Source of the DNA: a virus
DNA: 64,000 bases
Strand: one strand, 5' to 3'
Virus record (IMG/VR): IMGVR_UViG_3300010412_000003
Span: 1-64,000 of that record
Each line of letters starts with the position of its first letter. Positions within the stretch are counted from its first letter, which is position 1. Shown here piece by piece: positions 22,128 to 29,653 of this stretch. The notes under the pieces are model-generated. The model searched no databases. It worked only from the letters and a program-made list of their open reading frames with translations, and was not told the DNA's origin. A program made the position numbers and the translations under genes.

Positions 22128-24342
22128 TAGAGATTTAGGAAAAGAATTTGAATTTGATGCAACAATTACATATGAAATGTTTTTTGATGATAGCACTCTT
22201 TGGGGTGCTTACGCATTTGAAACAGATCAAGAATTGCCAGAAACAAAGGAAAGACCTGACCCATTTGGGTTAGAACCCTCTGTTTATACTTCTAATCTTG
22301 TTGGGAAAACACAAAGGCTTGACCCATCAATGAAATATCATGTGAAGGCAAAGCTTGCTTATTCTAAAAAATATAAGTCATACAATTATGAAATTGTTTC
22401 TGTACAACATGAAGCACCACAAAGCCTTGAAGATCAAAAGACGTTTCTTAAAACACTTGTAACTGAAAGACAAGCGGAGACACTTCTTAACGTATATCCA
22501 AATATTGTTGAAATGGTTCTAAGTGGAGAATATGAAGTTGATCTAAGTTTATTAGATGGCATTGGAAAATTTACAATGCAAAGAATTGAAGAAAAAATAC
22601 TTGATAATTATTTAATGGCAGACTTGATGGTTTTATTAGCACCAATTGGTGTTAGTCTTGCAAAGATCAAAAAGATTTTTTCAATGGAAACAAATCCTGC
22701 TGTTGCAAAGGATATGTTTTTACAAAATCCATATGTTATCACAAAGCTGGATAGAATTTCTTTTGCACAAGCAGATAAAATTGCTGTGAAAATTAATCCA
22801 GAGCTTGAAGTGTCAATGGAAAGGTTGATGGCATTTATTGAATACTTTCTTGTTCAATTAGGTGAAAATGAAGGTCATACATGGACAACAATTGATACAA
22901 TACGATATGGTGTTTTAGACTTTATACCAGAATGTGAAAAGCTTTTAGATGAATTGATTAAATTTGAAAAAGAAAATCCAAGTTTTCTATATATAAATAA
23001 TGATAAAATTGGGTTGAATTATTATTATAATTCAGAAAAAGAAATTCTTGAAGTTGTTGAAATGATTTCATGCTCTAGTCCATTGGAAATTTCTCAGGAA
23101 GAAATAAACAATGGGATAAAAATTGCAGAAGAACAGCAGGGATTTAAATTTACAGAAGAGCAGGTTGAATTTCTGATTCAAATGACGAAAAATAATTTTA
23201 ACATCATTACAGGAAAAGCAGGTAGTGGTAAAAGCACATTGTTACGTGGAATTGTCAATATCTACGGAAACAAACAAATTGCTCTTTGTGCATTGTCTGC
23301 AAAGGCATCAAAAAGAATTGAAGAAACCACAGGAAGAACGGCATCCACAATACATAGACTTTTGGGTGCAATGGGAGAGAATCAGTTTTATTATGGTAGC
23401 AAAACAAAATTACCATATGATGTTATTATTGTTGATGAATCAAGCATGGTAAATGCATATATTTTTCATCGTTTGTTTTTGGCAGTAAGAAGTGGTAGTA
23501 AGGTTGTTTTGTGTGGAGATTCAAAACAGCTTCCACCAATTGGTTATGGAAATGTATTTGGAGACTTACTTGAAAAAGGAAATATTAATGTAAATAGACT
23601 GACCAAAATCTTGCGTCAAGCAGAAAAATCTGGTATAATTACAGATGCAAATAAAATAAGGGATGGTATATCACCAATTGAAAAGCCATTGCGAAGAATT
23701 GTACATGGTGAAAATAAAGATATGTATTATATGTTCAGGGATGATAAAGCTGAATTGAGAAGAATTGCAATTGAAAGATATTTAGATGCTGTAAAAGATG
23801 TTGGTCTCGATGATGTTTTTATTCTCACACCAAGAAAAAATACTGTAATAAATAGCTCACTAGAAATAAACAAGAAGATTCAAGATATTTTGATTAATGA
23901 TGATGTTCCACAAGTTAAGTTGAAAGATGGTCGTATTTATAAACAGGGTTGTAAAGTTATACACAGGGTTAATGATTACGATAAACAAATTTTTAATGGT
24001 GAGTTGGGGTATATTGTGGAAATAAAAACTGACAGCATTGGTGAGCCAACAGAAATAATCGTTGGCTACGGAGAAAATAAAATATCATATGCAGTTCACG
24101 AATTGTATGATATTGATTATGCTTATGCCCTTACAACACACTTATATCAAGGTTCTGAGGCAGATACGGTTATAGGTATTATTGATAAGTCACATTATAC
24201 ATTGTTGGATGCAACATTTTTATACACAATGATAACAAGGGCAAGGTCAAGGTGTTTATTGTTGGCAGAACCATATGCCTACAAAAGATGTTTGAAAGAA
24301 AATAAAAGTATTAATAGACAAACTTGGATAAAGGAGTTGTAA
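22120..24342 (+). CDS. RecD2-like SF1B DNA helicase
   Basis: 740 aa. N-terminal OB-like and helix-hairpin region (LLDGIGKFTMQRIEEKIL near 145-165), then motor domains: Walker A GKAGSGKST at 365-373, Walker B VDESSM near 438-443, GDSKQLPP motif III, LTKILRQ motif IV and a final TTHLYQGSEADTVIG...MITRARS block. RecD2 enzymes unwind DNA 5' to 3' and act in repair and recombination outside RecBCD. The ATG at 22120 has a suitable GGAG upstream; a TTG at 22114 is less likely. Translationally coupled to dnaE. Confidence 0.88.
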   Translation: MHNRDLGKEFEFDATITYEMFFDDSTLWGAYAFETDQELPETKERPDPFGLEPSVYTSNLVGKTQRLDPSMKYHVKAKLAYSKKYKSYNYEIVSVQHEAPQSLEDQKTFLKTLVTERQAETLLNVYPNIVEMVLSGEYEVDLSLLDGIGKFTMQRIEEKILDNYLMADLMVLLAPIGVSLAKIKKIFSMETNPAVAKDMFLQNPYVITKLDRISFAQADKIAVKINPELEVSMERLMAFIEYFLVQLGENEGHTWTTIDTIRYGVLDFIPECEKLLDELIKFEKENPSFLYINNDKIGLNYYYNSEKEILEVVEMISCSSPLEISQEEINNGIKIAEEQQGFKFTEEQVEFLIQMTKNNFNIITGKAGSGKSTLLRGIVNIYGNKQIALCALSAKASKRIEETTGRTASTIHRLLGAMGENQFYYGSKTKLPYDVIIVDESSMVNAYIFHRLFLAVRSGSKVVLCGDSKQLPPIGYGNVFGDLLEKGNINVNRLTKILRQAEKSGIITDANKIRDGISPIEKPLRRIVHGENKDMYYMFRDDKAELRRIAIERYLDAVKDVGLDDVFILTPRKNTVINSSLEINKKIQDILINDDVPQVKLKDGRIYKQGCKVIHRVNDYDKQIFNGELGYIVEIKTDSIGEPTEIIVGYGENKISYAVHELYDIDYAYALTTHLYQGSEADTVIGIIDKSHYTLLDATFLYTMITRARSRCLLLAEPYAYKRCLKENKSINRQTWIKEL

Positions 24343-24765
24343 ATGAATTCTGCTATTAGAGAAAAATATTTTAGAGAACATGAAAGATTACAAGATGCAA
24401 TCACAAAAGAGGCAATGAGAGTAATCAACATTGTTAAAAAATCTCTTGGGGAACAAAGTATGGATAAAATGCTCAACAATGGTTTTACTCTTGATGAAAC
24501 TTATATTGAACATGATGATGAACAAGTTGTTTTCAAACTAGAGGAAGATGGTTGCAGTTGTTGTCCAAGTGAATATCAATATCTTGCTGTGCCATTTTCA
24601 ATTATGTTTGATGAATATGAGCTTAATGAACATATTGAAAAATTGAAGCAAAGAAAAATTGAATTAGAAGCCAAGAAGGAAGAGGAAAATCGTATAGCTC
24701 AACAAAAATCCTTAGATTATAAAAGGGAACTTTATGAAAGATTAAAAAGGGAACTTGGAGAATAG
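24343..24765 (+). CDS. Hypothetical coiled-coil protein with Cys cluster, 140 aa
   Basis: Follows the helicase without a gap (GGAGTTGTAA site). A helical N-terminus, then EEDGCSCCPSEYQYLAVPF with three Cys in four residues, and a C-terminal coiled coil (EHIEKLKQRKIELEAKKEEENRIAQQ). No family recognised. Confidence 0.55.
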   Translation: MNSAIREKYFREHERLQDAITKEAMRVINIVKKSLGEQSMDKMLNNGFTLDETYIEHDDEQVVFKLEEDGCSCCPSEYQYLAVPFSIMFDEYELNEHIEKLKQRKIELEAKKEEENRIAQQKSLDYKRELYERLKRELGE

Positions 24766-24770
24766 CAACC

Positions 24771-25301
24771 ATGCAACCGCCACTTTCATTTTATAGCATT
24801 CGGGATAATAGTATTTCATATGGTGAAAATGGAAATTTTACTCTTAGAAAGAATGGAAGATTTCTTTATGTAAATGGGAAACGTGCAAGAAAATTTAAAG
24901 ACCCTTATGAATGGGCAAATCCAAGCAGGTCTGTTTACACAATTGGAAATTTTATGATCAAAATTGATACAAGCAGATATGGGCAAATGAATCCACAGTG
25001 TAAAAGGGAAGTTGAAAAGTGGCTTGCAATGGATGAAAATGATAGGAAATACTTCCCATATGTTTTTGATTGGGGAGTTCTTGATGGAAGACATTGGATT
25101 GTTGTTGAGTTTGTTGAAATGAAAGAACCAAGTGACTACTCGGAAATTATTGAATACCTTTGTGAAAAATATAAACTTAACGATTTGATTAATGATAAAA
25201 GAGAAAAAATAATGTATGGTCTTATGGATTTAGATTGTGCTGTCAATTGGGCTATTAGGGAAGACACACAAGAACCAATTATTTATGATTTTGCATATTA
25301 G
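24771..25301 (+). CDS. Putative degenerate kinase-fold protein, 176 aa
   Basis: The order of segments recalls a minimal protein kinase: a beta region with VYTIGNFMIKID (a candidate VAIK-type Lys), a helix QCKREVEKWL (candidate paired Glu), a hinge-like WIVVEFVEM, a helical lobe, and a final IIYDFAY resembling the DFG strand. No clear HRD catalytic loop is present (DLDCAVNWAIRED is the nearest stretch), and the protein stops right after the DFG-like motif. If it is a kinase fold, it is truncated and may be a pseudokinase. Similar short proteins occur in phages as hypotheticals, to my recollection. Confidence 0.4.
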   Translation: MQPPLSFYSIRDNSISYGENGNFTLRKNGRFLYVNGKRARKFKDPYEWANPSRSVYTIGNFMIKIDTSRYGQMNPQCKREVEKWLAMDENDRKYFPYVFDWGVLDGRHWIVVEFVEMKEPSDYSEIIEYLCEKYKLNDLINDKREKIMYGLMDLDCAVNWAIREDTQEPIIYDFAY

Positions 25302-25310
25302 GAGATTAAT

Positions 25311-25739
25311 GTGAATAACTTAAAAAAAGATGTTGCTGAATTGAGAAGAGAATGGATTGAAAAAGGAAGATTAATTCAAGAGTTGGAAGACCAAGTTAGA
25401 GTTGAAGAAAATTCAAAACTTATTGGCAAAAATTTTTGGTCAGCAAGTGATGGTGTTTTTCCATCAAATGTACCAAATGTGAGTAATATGCATGGCATTC
25501 CAGATCAATATTCATTTGCATATCGTGTTACAGGGGTTGATAAAAGGGGATTTTTACAAGGTATTGTTGTTGGTAGATTTTTTAATACATTCGGATTCTT
25601 TTCAAAATCACAGGTGAATGTTGATGTTTCTAATGGATTCAATGAAATTTCAGATGATGAATGGAATGAATGGGTTGATATGTGTATTGAAGGTTTTGAA
25701 AAATTTATAGTAAAGGTAGAAAAAAATGAAACAGATTAA
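25311..25739 (+). CDS. Hypothetical protein with GTG start, 142 aa
   Basis: The GTG at 25311 follows AGGAGATTAAT. A short coiled coil (NNLKKDVAELRREWIEKGRLIQELEDQVRVEE) is followed by a beta-rich region (YSFAYRVTGVDKRGFLQGIVVGRF) and an acidic Trp-containing helix. No family recognised. Overlaps the next gene by 14 bases. Confidence 0.55.
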   Translation: MNNLKKDVAELRREWIEKGRLIQELEDQVRVEENSKLIGKNFWSASDGVFPSNVPNVSNMHGIPDQYSFAYRVTGVDKRGFLQGIVVGRFFNTFGFFSKSQVNVDVSNGFNEISDDEWNEWVDMCIEGFEKFIVKVEKNETD

Positions 25740-26052
25740 TTTGCCAACAATGTCTATTACTAAAACAGAACCAGATATTGGGGTTGCTATTTGTTATAAA
25801 GAAGAATATTATGATGGAGATAAAATTCTTGTTGCAGAAACATATGTTGAAGTTTTAGGTCAAGATGGTTACAAAAGTAAGCAGGTTGTTTTTGAAATGG
25901 ATTCTCATGATATGTTGATGATAGCTGATGTTTCAGCAGACGAAATTATATATTTGATGGAAGATCAAGTTGAACACTTGGAAAAATTTTTAGAAACATA
26001 TCGTATAAGAAAGGCTTTGCTAAAAGAAAATAAAAAACAAAATGAAAGATGA
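25726..26052 (+). CDS. Hypothetical acidic protein, 108 aa
   Basis: Overlaps both neighbours (14 and 11 bases). A beta-rich first half (VAICYKEEYYDGDKILVAETYVEVLG) and an acidic helical second half ending in a Lys-rich tail. No recognised motif. Confidence 0.55.
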   Translation: MKQINLPTMSITKTEPDIGVAICYKEEYYDGDKILVAETYVEVLGQDGYKSKQVVFEMDSHDMLMIADVSADEIIYLMEDQVEHLEKFLETYRIRKALLKENKKQNER

Positions 26053-26311
26053 ATTTGAAATACTTCTCAAAAGAATGAAAATTCTTGTAGACAGGATTGA
26101 GGCAGTTCAAACATCAAACTCACACATGAAAAATGGAAGTTTATATAATTTAAATTATTATATTGAAAAAATAGAAAACAAATCTTTTTTCAATTTTGAT
26201 AATCCAGAGCAAAAGGAATATGTATATAGAGAATATATGTATAGAGAATGTGATCGAGTAGATAAATTTTTAGAAAAAGAAGCAGTGAAGACAGGAGAAA
26301 AAAATGCTTAA
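26042..26311 (+). CDS. Hypothetical helical protein, 89 aa
   Basis: Charged, helical, Tyr-rich (YNLNYYIEKIENK, EYVYREYMYRECDRVDKFLEKE). Overlaps the deoxyribosyltransferase-like gene by 8 bases. No recognised motif. Confidence 0.5.
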   Translation: MKDEFEILLKRMKILVDRIEAVQTSNSHMKNGSLYNLNYYIEKIENKSFFNFDNPEQKEYVYREYMYRECDRVDKFLEKEAVKTGEKNA

Positions 26312-26693
26312 TGTTTATTTAGCAGGTGGAATGAGAACTGGTTGGCAAAAAAGTTTTACAGATTTAGAGGAAGATGAAATCTATGCCAATTTTGTTCACT
26401 TTATTGACCCTAGAAATAATGGAACAAAGGTTTTTGAAGAATTTACTTTTTGGGATATGTTTGGTGTAGAGAAATGTGATTTAGTTTTTGCATATCTTGA
26501 GAAGTCTAATCCTGCTGGACATGCCATGATGGTAGAAGCTGGCTATGCATTAGGACTTGGGAAAAGAGTTATCTTTGTAAATGAACAAAGTGATAATAAA
26601 TACACTATGTTTTTAGCAAAATGTCCAAGGGTAATTTATTTTGATAATTTTGATCAAGGATTTAATTACTTTTTAACCTTGACAAATATATAA
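26304..26693 (+). CDS. Nucleoside 2-deoxyribosyltransferase-like protein
   Basis: 129 aa. It opens with VYLAGGMRTGWQ and continues with HFIDPRN, VEKCDLVFAYLEKSNPAGHAMMVEAGYALGLGKRVIFV. The D-x-V-x-A-x-L...G-x-x-x-E-x-G-Y-A-x-G-x-G-K pattern is that of nucleoside deoxyribosyltransferases and related nucleotide hydrolases; the Glu in the MVEAGYA helix would be the nucleophile. Likely roles are nucleotide salvage or cleaning of nucleotide pools. The gene ends inside a promoter (26679-26707). Confidence 0.65.
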   Translation: MLNVYLAGGMRTGWQKSFTDLEEDEIYANFVHFIDPRNNGTKVFEEFTFWDMFGVEKCDLVFAYLEKSNPAGHAMMVEAGYALGLGKRVIFVNEQSDNKYTMFLAKCPRVIYFDNFDQGFNYFLTLTNI

Positions 26694-26707
26694 AATTAAG
26701 ATATACT
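26679..26707 (+). promoter_or_regulatory. Promoter TTGACA-17-TATACT
   Basis: TTGACA at 26679-26684 overlaps the end of the previous gene, and TATACT at 26702-26707 follows after 17 bases. The next start (26744) has an AAAGGATAAT site. It probably drives the group from 26744 to 29443. Confidence 0.7.
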
Positions 26708-26743
26708 TAATCTCAATACAAGTTTAAATAAAAGGATAATTTT

Positions 26744-27022
26744 ATGGATGATGTGAAGCATGTTTTATTTGAAAGATTAACTAAGGGAAAAAATTCATTA
26801 AAGTTTGCTTTTGAAAGTGCTGTTAGAATGGTCAATATAAAAAGCAAAACTATTTGGGATGAATCTTATTTCCTTGCAACTGTTTCAAAAGATGGAATTT
26901 TGTTTGAAGACAGTAGTGGAGATACTTGTTTTTGGATTACCAAAGATCAGGTTGATCATATGAAAACAATTCTATCATTCTTTGAAAAAAGATTTGTAGA
27001 AGGAGTTGAAAATGAAGAATAA
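26744..27022 (+). CDS. Hypothetical protein, 92 aa
   Basis: First gene after a consensus-like promoter. Helix, then a short beta region (YFLATVSKDGILFEDSSGDTCFWITKDQ), then a helix. No recognised family. Overlaps the HD-domain gene by 11 bases. Confidence 0.55.
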   Translation: MDDVKHVLFERLTKGKNSLKFAFESAVRMVNIKSKTIWDESYFLATVSKDGILFEDSSGDTCFWITKDQVDHMKTILSFFEKRFVEGVENEE

Positions 27023-27524
27023 CAGAAAAGAACCACCTGTAGAACTTATAATGACTGAGAAAATTGCTTCTGCAATGATGTTTGCAATCAAGAAACACAA
27101 AGGTCAATTGTATAATGGTAAGGATTATTTTAAGGAGCATGTTTTAGATGTTTTGAAACTTGTTTGCCAAACACAATTTAGGCGCAATGAGGATGTTTTG
27201 GTTGCTACAATCTTACATGATATTGTTGAAGATACAGAGGTCACTCTGGAAGAGATCAAAAAAGAATTTGGTAGGAATGTGGCAAATCTTGTAGACCTTG
27301 TTACTCACAACAAAGTAGATGATCATTACAGTGCTTACACAGTTCGATTGAAAAATAGTGGAAACAAAGGTGCTATAACCATAAAATTATGTGATCTTAC
27401 TTCTAATTTGAGCAAATTAGAATGTGTTGATGATGAATTAAGAAAATATCTTTTGAGAAAGAAGTACCTAAATGCTCTTACGTATTTGACGTTAGGATAT
27501 TTTGAAGAAAAAACAAACTACTAG
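27012..27524 (+). CDS. HD-domain hydrolase, (p)ppGpp hydrolase (MESH1/SpoT-HD) type
   Basis: 170 aa. The motif order fits the small alarmone hydrolases: A-x-x-x-H-K-G-Q-x-Y-N-G-x-x-Y near 24-40, H in YFKEHVLDVL, HDIVEDTEVTLEEIKKEFG (the HD pair plus ED), LVDLVTHNK, and IKLCDLTSNL (the distal Asp). There is no synthetase or TGS domain, so it can only degrade. It may lower (p)ppGpp or a related signal nucleotide during infection. The ATG at 27012 has GGAG upstream; the TTG at 27006 is an unlikely start. Confidence 0.75.
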   Translation: MKNNRKEPPVELIMTEKIASAMMFAIKKHKGQLYNGKDYFKEHVLDVLKLVCQTQFRRNEDVLVATILHDIVEDTEVTLEEIKKEFGRNVANLVDLVTHNKVDDHYSAYTVRLKNSGNKGAITIKLCDLTSNLSKLECVDDELRKYLLRKKYLNALTYLTLGYFEEKTNY

Positions 27525-27533
27525 GAAAATATA

Positions 27534-27905
27534 ATGACTAGAATAAATTGCTTGCCAGTTGAAGAGTTGTCAGACCAACATCTGTTTGCTGAATATAGAG
27601 AGCTTCCAAGAGTGAGACATTTAGAACCTAGGCATAGTGATATTAAAGAATATAAATTGGGTGATGGTCATGTAAAATTCTTTTTGGATAAAGGTCTTTG
27701 GTTGCAACATCGTCATGAAGAATTAAAAAATGAATTAGATGCAAGGGGAATTCAAACAAGCATACCTGTATTATCACTTAGTTGGGATAGTGAATTTATG
27801 CTTGATTGGATTCCAACAGAAAAAGACATTGAAATTAATATTGAAAGAATTCTTGAAAGAATATATAATGGAAAAATAAAACATACATGGAGTAATAAAA
27901 AATGA
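27534..27905 (+). CDS. denV: Pyrimidine-dimer DNA glycosylase (T4 endonuclease V family)
   Basis: 123 aa. The start MTRIN...ELSDQHLFAEYRELPRV matches T4 DenV almost position by position: T2 (whose alpha-amine is the nucleophile after Met removal) and E23 in EYRELPR are present, as is H16. It cuts the glycosidic bond at UV-induced pyrimidine dimers and nicks the abasic site, allowing repair of phage DNA. The middle (GDGHVKFFLDKGLWLQHRHEEL) corresponds to the T4 GAGHVTFFYDK...R block. Overlaps the RNA ligase gene by 4 bases. Confidence 0.92.
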   Translation: MTRINCLPVEELSDQHLFAEYRELPRVRHLEPRHSDIKEYKLGDGHVKFFLDKGLWLQHRHEELKNELDARGIQTSIPVLSLSWDSEFMLDWIPTEKDIEINIERILERIYNGKIKHTWSNKK

Positions 27906-29008
27906 GTGAAAGAACATTGGCAAGCATTCAGGTAATTGAAGACATTCAGCCAATCCCAAAATATGACAATATTGAATACGCACAAGTTTTGGGATGGTGG
28001 GTAATTGTTCGAAAAGGGGAATATGTTATTGGTGATAAAACAATTTACATTGAAATTGATTCTGTTTTACCACCTAGAGAAGAATATGAATTCTTGAGAA
28101 AACGCAATTTCAGGATTAAGACAATGAGAATGGCAGGGGTTGTTTCTCAGGGAATTTGTTTCAAGCCAGAATTACTTTTACCAAATACAAGCAGGTATAA
28201 AGTTGGTGATGATGTAACTGAAATTCTTGGAGTTGAAAAATACGAACCAGATCAATACAACAGAAAGCTACCCACAGGAAAAAAGGGTTCTCCAAAATAT
28301 CCAAAATTTTTGCTTAGATTTAAATGGTTTAGAAATCTTGTTTTGAATAGAAAAGACAATCGTGGATTTCCTAGATTTATTTCAAAGACTGATGAAACAA
28401 GAATTCAAAATATGCCATTTGTTTTTAAAGACAAAGAGACACAATATATTGTAAGAGAAAAAATTGATGGACAAAGCACAACATTTTTTCTCGAAAAGAA
28501 AAAGCTTGGATGGTTGAGGAAAACAGAATTTGATTTTGGAGTATGCTCAAGAAATTTAAGATTGTGGAAAAAAGATGATAGTCCATTTTGGTTTATTGCA
28601 AATTATCATAAAATAGAAGATGTTTTAAAATCAATTTTTGTTATCACTGATGCAAAACACTTTGTTGCAATTCAGGGAGAGACAATTTCTCCAAGCGCAC
28701 AAGGGAATAAATACTTGGTCAGTGAGCCAGAATTTTATGCTTTCAATTTTATTGTTGATGGTGTAAAAATAAATTCAATTACATCTAGTGAAATATTAAT
28801 GGATTATGGAATATCTTGGTGTCCACTTGTTGCTACGAAATTTACATTTGATGGAATTGATGATGTTGAAATGTTGATGCACTATGTTGATGGAAGATCG
28901 CATATAAATCCAAATGTTTTACGTGAGGGATTTGTTTTCAGAAATGAAAAGAAAGATGTTTCTTTCAAATGTGTGTCAAATAAATTTTTGTTAAAGTATA
29001 ATGAATGA
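27902..29008 (+). CDS. ATP-dependent RNA ligase (Rnl family, DRB0094-like architecture)
   Basis: 368 aa. The nucleotidyltransferase motif is REKIDGQS with K187 as the adenylation site. Further motifs are GVCSRN (III-like), AIQGE (IIIa/IV region), LREGFVFR (IV) and SFKCVSNKFLLKY (V). An N-terminal extension of about 150 residues (SIQVIEDIQPIPKYDNIEYAQVLGWWVIVRKG...) looks like the OB-like module of the Deinococcus-type ligases. It should seal nicked or cleaved RNA, for example tRNAs cut by host defences. Its partners may include the RtcB and cREC genes upstream. Confidence 0.85.
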   Translation: MSERTLASIQVIEDIQPIPKYDNIEYAQVLGWWVIVRKGEYVIGDKTIYIEIDSVLPPREEYEFLRKRNFRIKTMRMAGVVSQGICFKPELLLPNTSRYKVGDDVTEILGVEKYEPDQYNRKLPTGKKGSPKYPKFLLRFKWFRNLVLNRKDNRGFPRFISKTDETRIQNMPFVFKDKETQYIVREKIDGQSTTFFLEKKKLGWLRKTEFDFGVCSRNLRLWKKDDSPFWFIANYHKIEDVLKSIFVITDAKHFVAIQGETISPSAQGNKYLVSEPEFYAFNFIVDGVKINSITSSEILMDYGISWCPLVATKFTFDGIDDVEMLMHYVDGRSHINPNVLREGFVFRNEKKDVSFKCVSNKFLLKYNE

Positions 29009-29020
29009 TTGGAGATTAAT

Positions 29021-29443
29021 ATGAGTAGATCAATTGAGGATATTCACAAGGAAGCTAGAAGTGGTACTGGCTCACATATGTATCGTTGTTATAATTATCA
29101 TGCTCTTCGGGTTGAATTTTATTGTGAAAACTGCATTGATGATTTGCCATCATACATAGATGTTGAGGGAAACCCAAAGGCAAATTTGTTTACAAAATGT
29201 GAATCTTGTGGGTTTCAGCACAAAGATCACTTGATGAATTTCTTTTTGTTTTGGATGTTTATTTATCCACTAATTACGCTAACTACTATATCAACAATGC
29301 ATCACAACATGGAAATGGAATTTTTTATGGGCAAGAGTGTACTTGGTTATTGGATGTGGGTAGCAATGTTGTCTTGGTTGGGTGGTGGTTTTTTAATGTT
29401 TTGCATCAGAGCAATTCAGAAAAAAATAGCAAGAGAATGGTAA
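29021..29443 (+). CDS. Zinc-ribbon membrane protein, 140 aa
   Basis: TTGGAGATTAAT precedes the ATG at 29021. The N-terminal soluble part has FYCENC and KCESCGFQHKDH (two C-x2-C pairs, one zinc site), followed by two hydrophobic segments (FFLFWMFIYPLITLTTI and LGYWMWVAMLSWLGGGFLMFCI) and a basic tail. It is last in its operon; the next promoter starts 10 bases after the stop. Function unknown. Confidence 0.6.
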   Translation: MSRSIEDIHKEARSGTGSHMYRCYNYHALRVEFYCENCIDDLPSYIDVEGNPKANLFTKCESCGFQHKDHLMNFFLFWMFIYPLITLTTISTMHHNMEMEFFMGKSVLGYWMWVAMLSWLGGGFLMFCIRAIQKKIAREW

Positions 29444-29452
29444 GCGAGTTTC

Positions 29453-29481
29453 TTGACAAAAATAAAGTTTAATGGTAGAAT
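29453..29481 (+). promoter_or_regulatory. Promoter TTGACA-17-TAGAAT for the TerD-domain gene
   Basis: TTGACA at 29453-29458 and TAGAAT at 29476-29481, 17-base spacer. The expected start point is about 29488-29491, right at the first copy of the structured leader motif. Confidence 0.75.
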
Positions 29482-29490
29482 GATATTATA

Positions 29491-29633
29491 TTGGGCTATG
29501 GAGTGTCTTCCTTCTAAATTGAAATAGACTTTCACCGTTTAGATATTCCAGTTTCCCAAAAACTTTTAAAATGGGCTATGGCATTCCTTCCTTCCAAAAA
29601 ACCGCACACTTTTATAGGAATGCCAATTTCCCA
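29491..29633 (+). ncRNA. Tandem structured RNA motif in a 5' leader (two covarying copies)
   Basis: Copy 1 is 29491-29559 and copy 2 is 29572-29633. Both have GGGCTATGG, seven variable bases, TCCTTC, a loop of about 20-25 bases, then CCA-(A/G)-TTTCCCA. The inner helices pair 29499-29508 with 29541-29550 and 29579-29588 with 29616-29625 (10 bp each). Their sequences differ but pairing is kept, partly by G-U. The outer GGG/CCC helix closes each copy. The UCCUU loop segment can also pair with the AAGGA ribosome site at 29644-29648. It could be a tandem riboswitch or a protein-binding autoregulatory leader. I do not recognise the class. Confidence 0.75.
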
Positions 29634-29653
29634 ATTTCACAAAAAGGAAAAAA

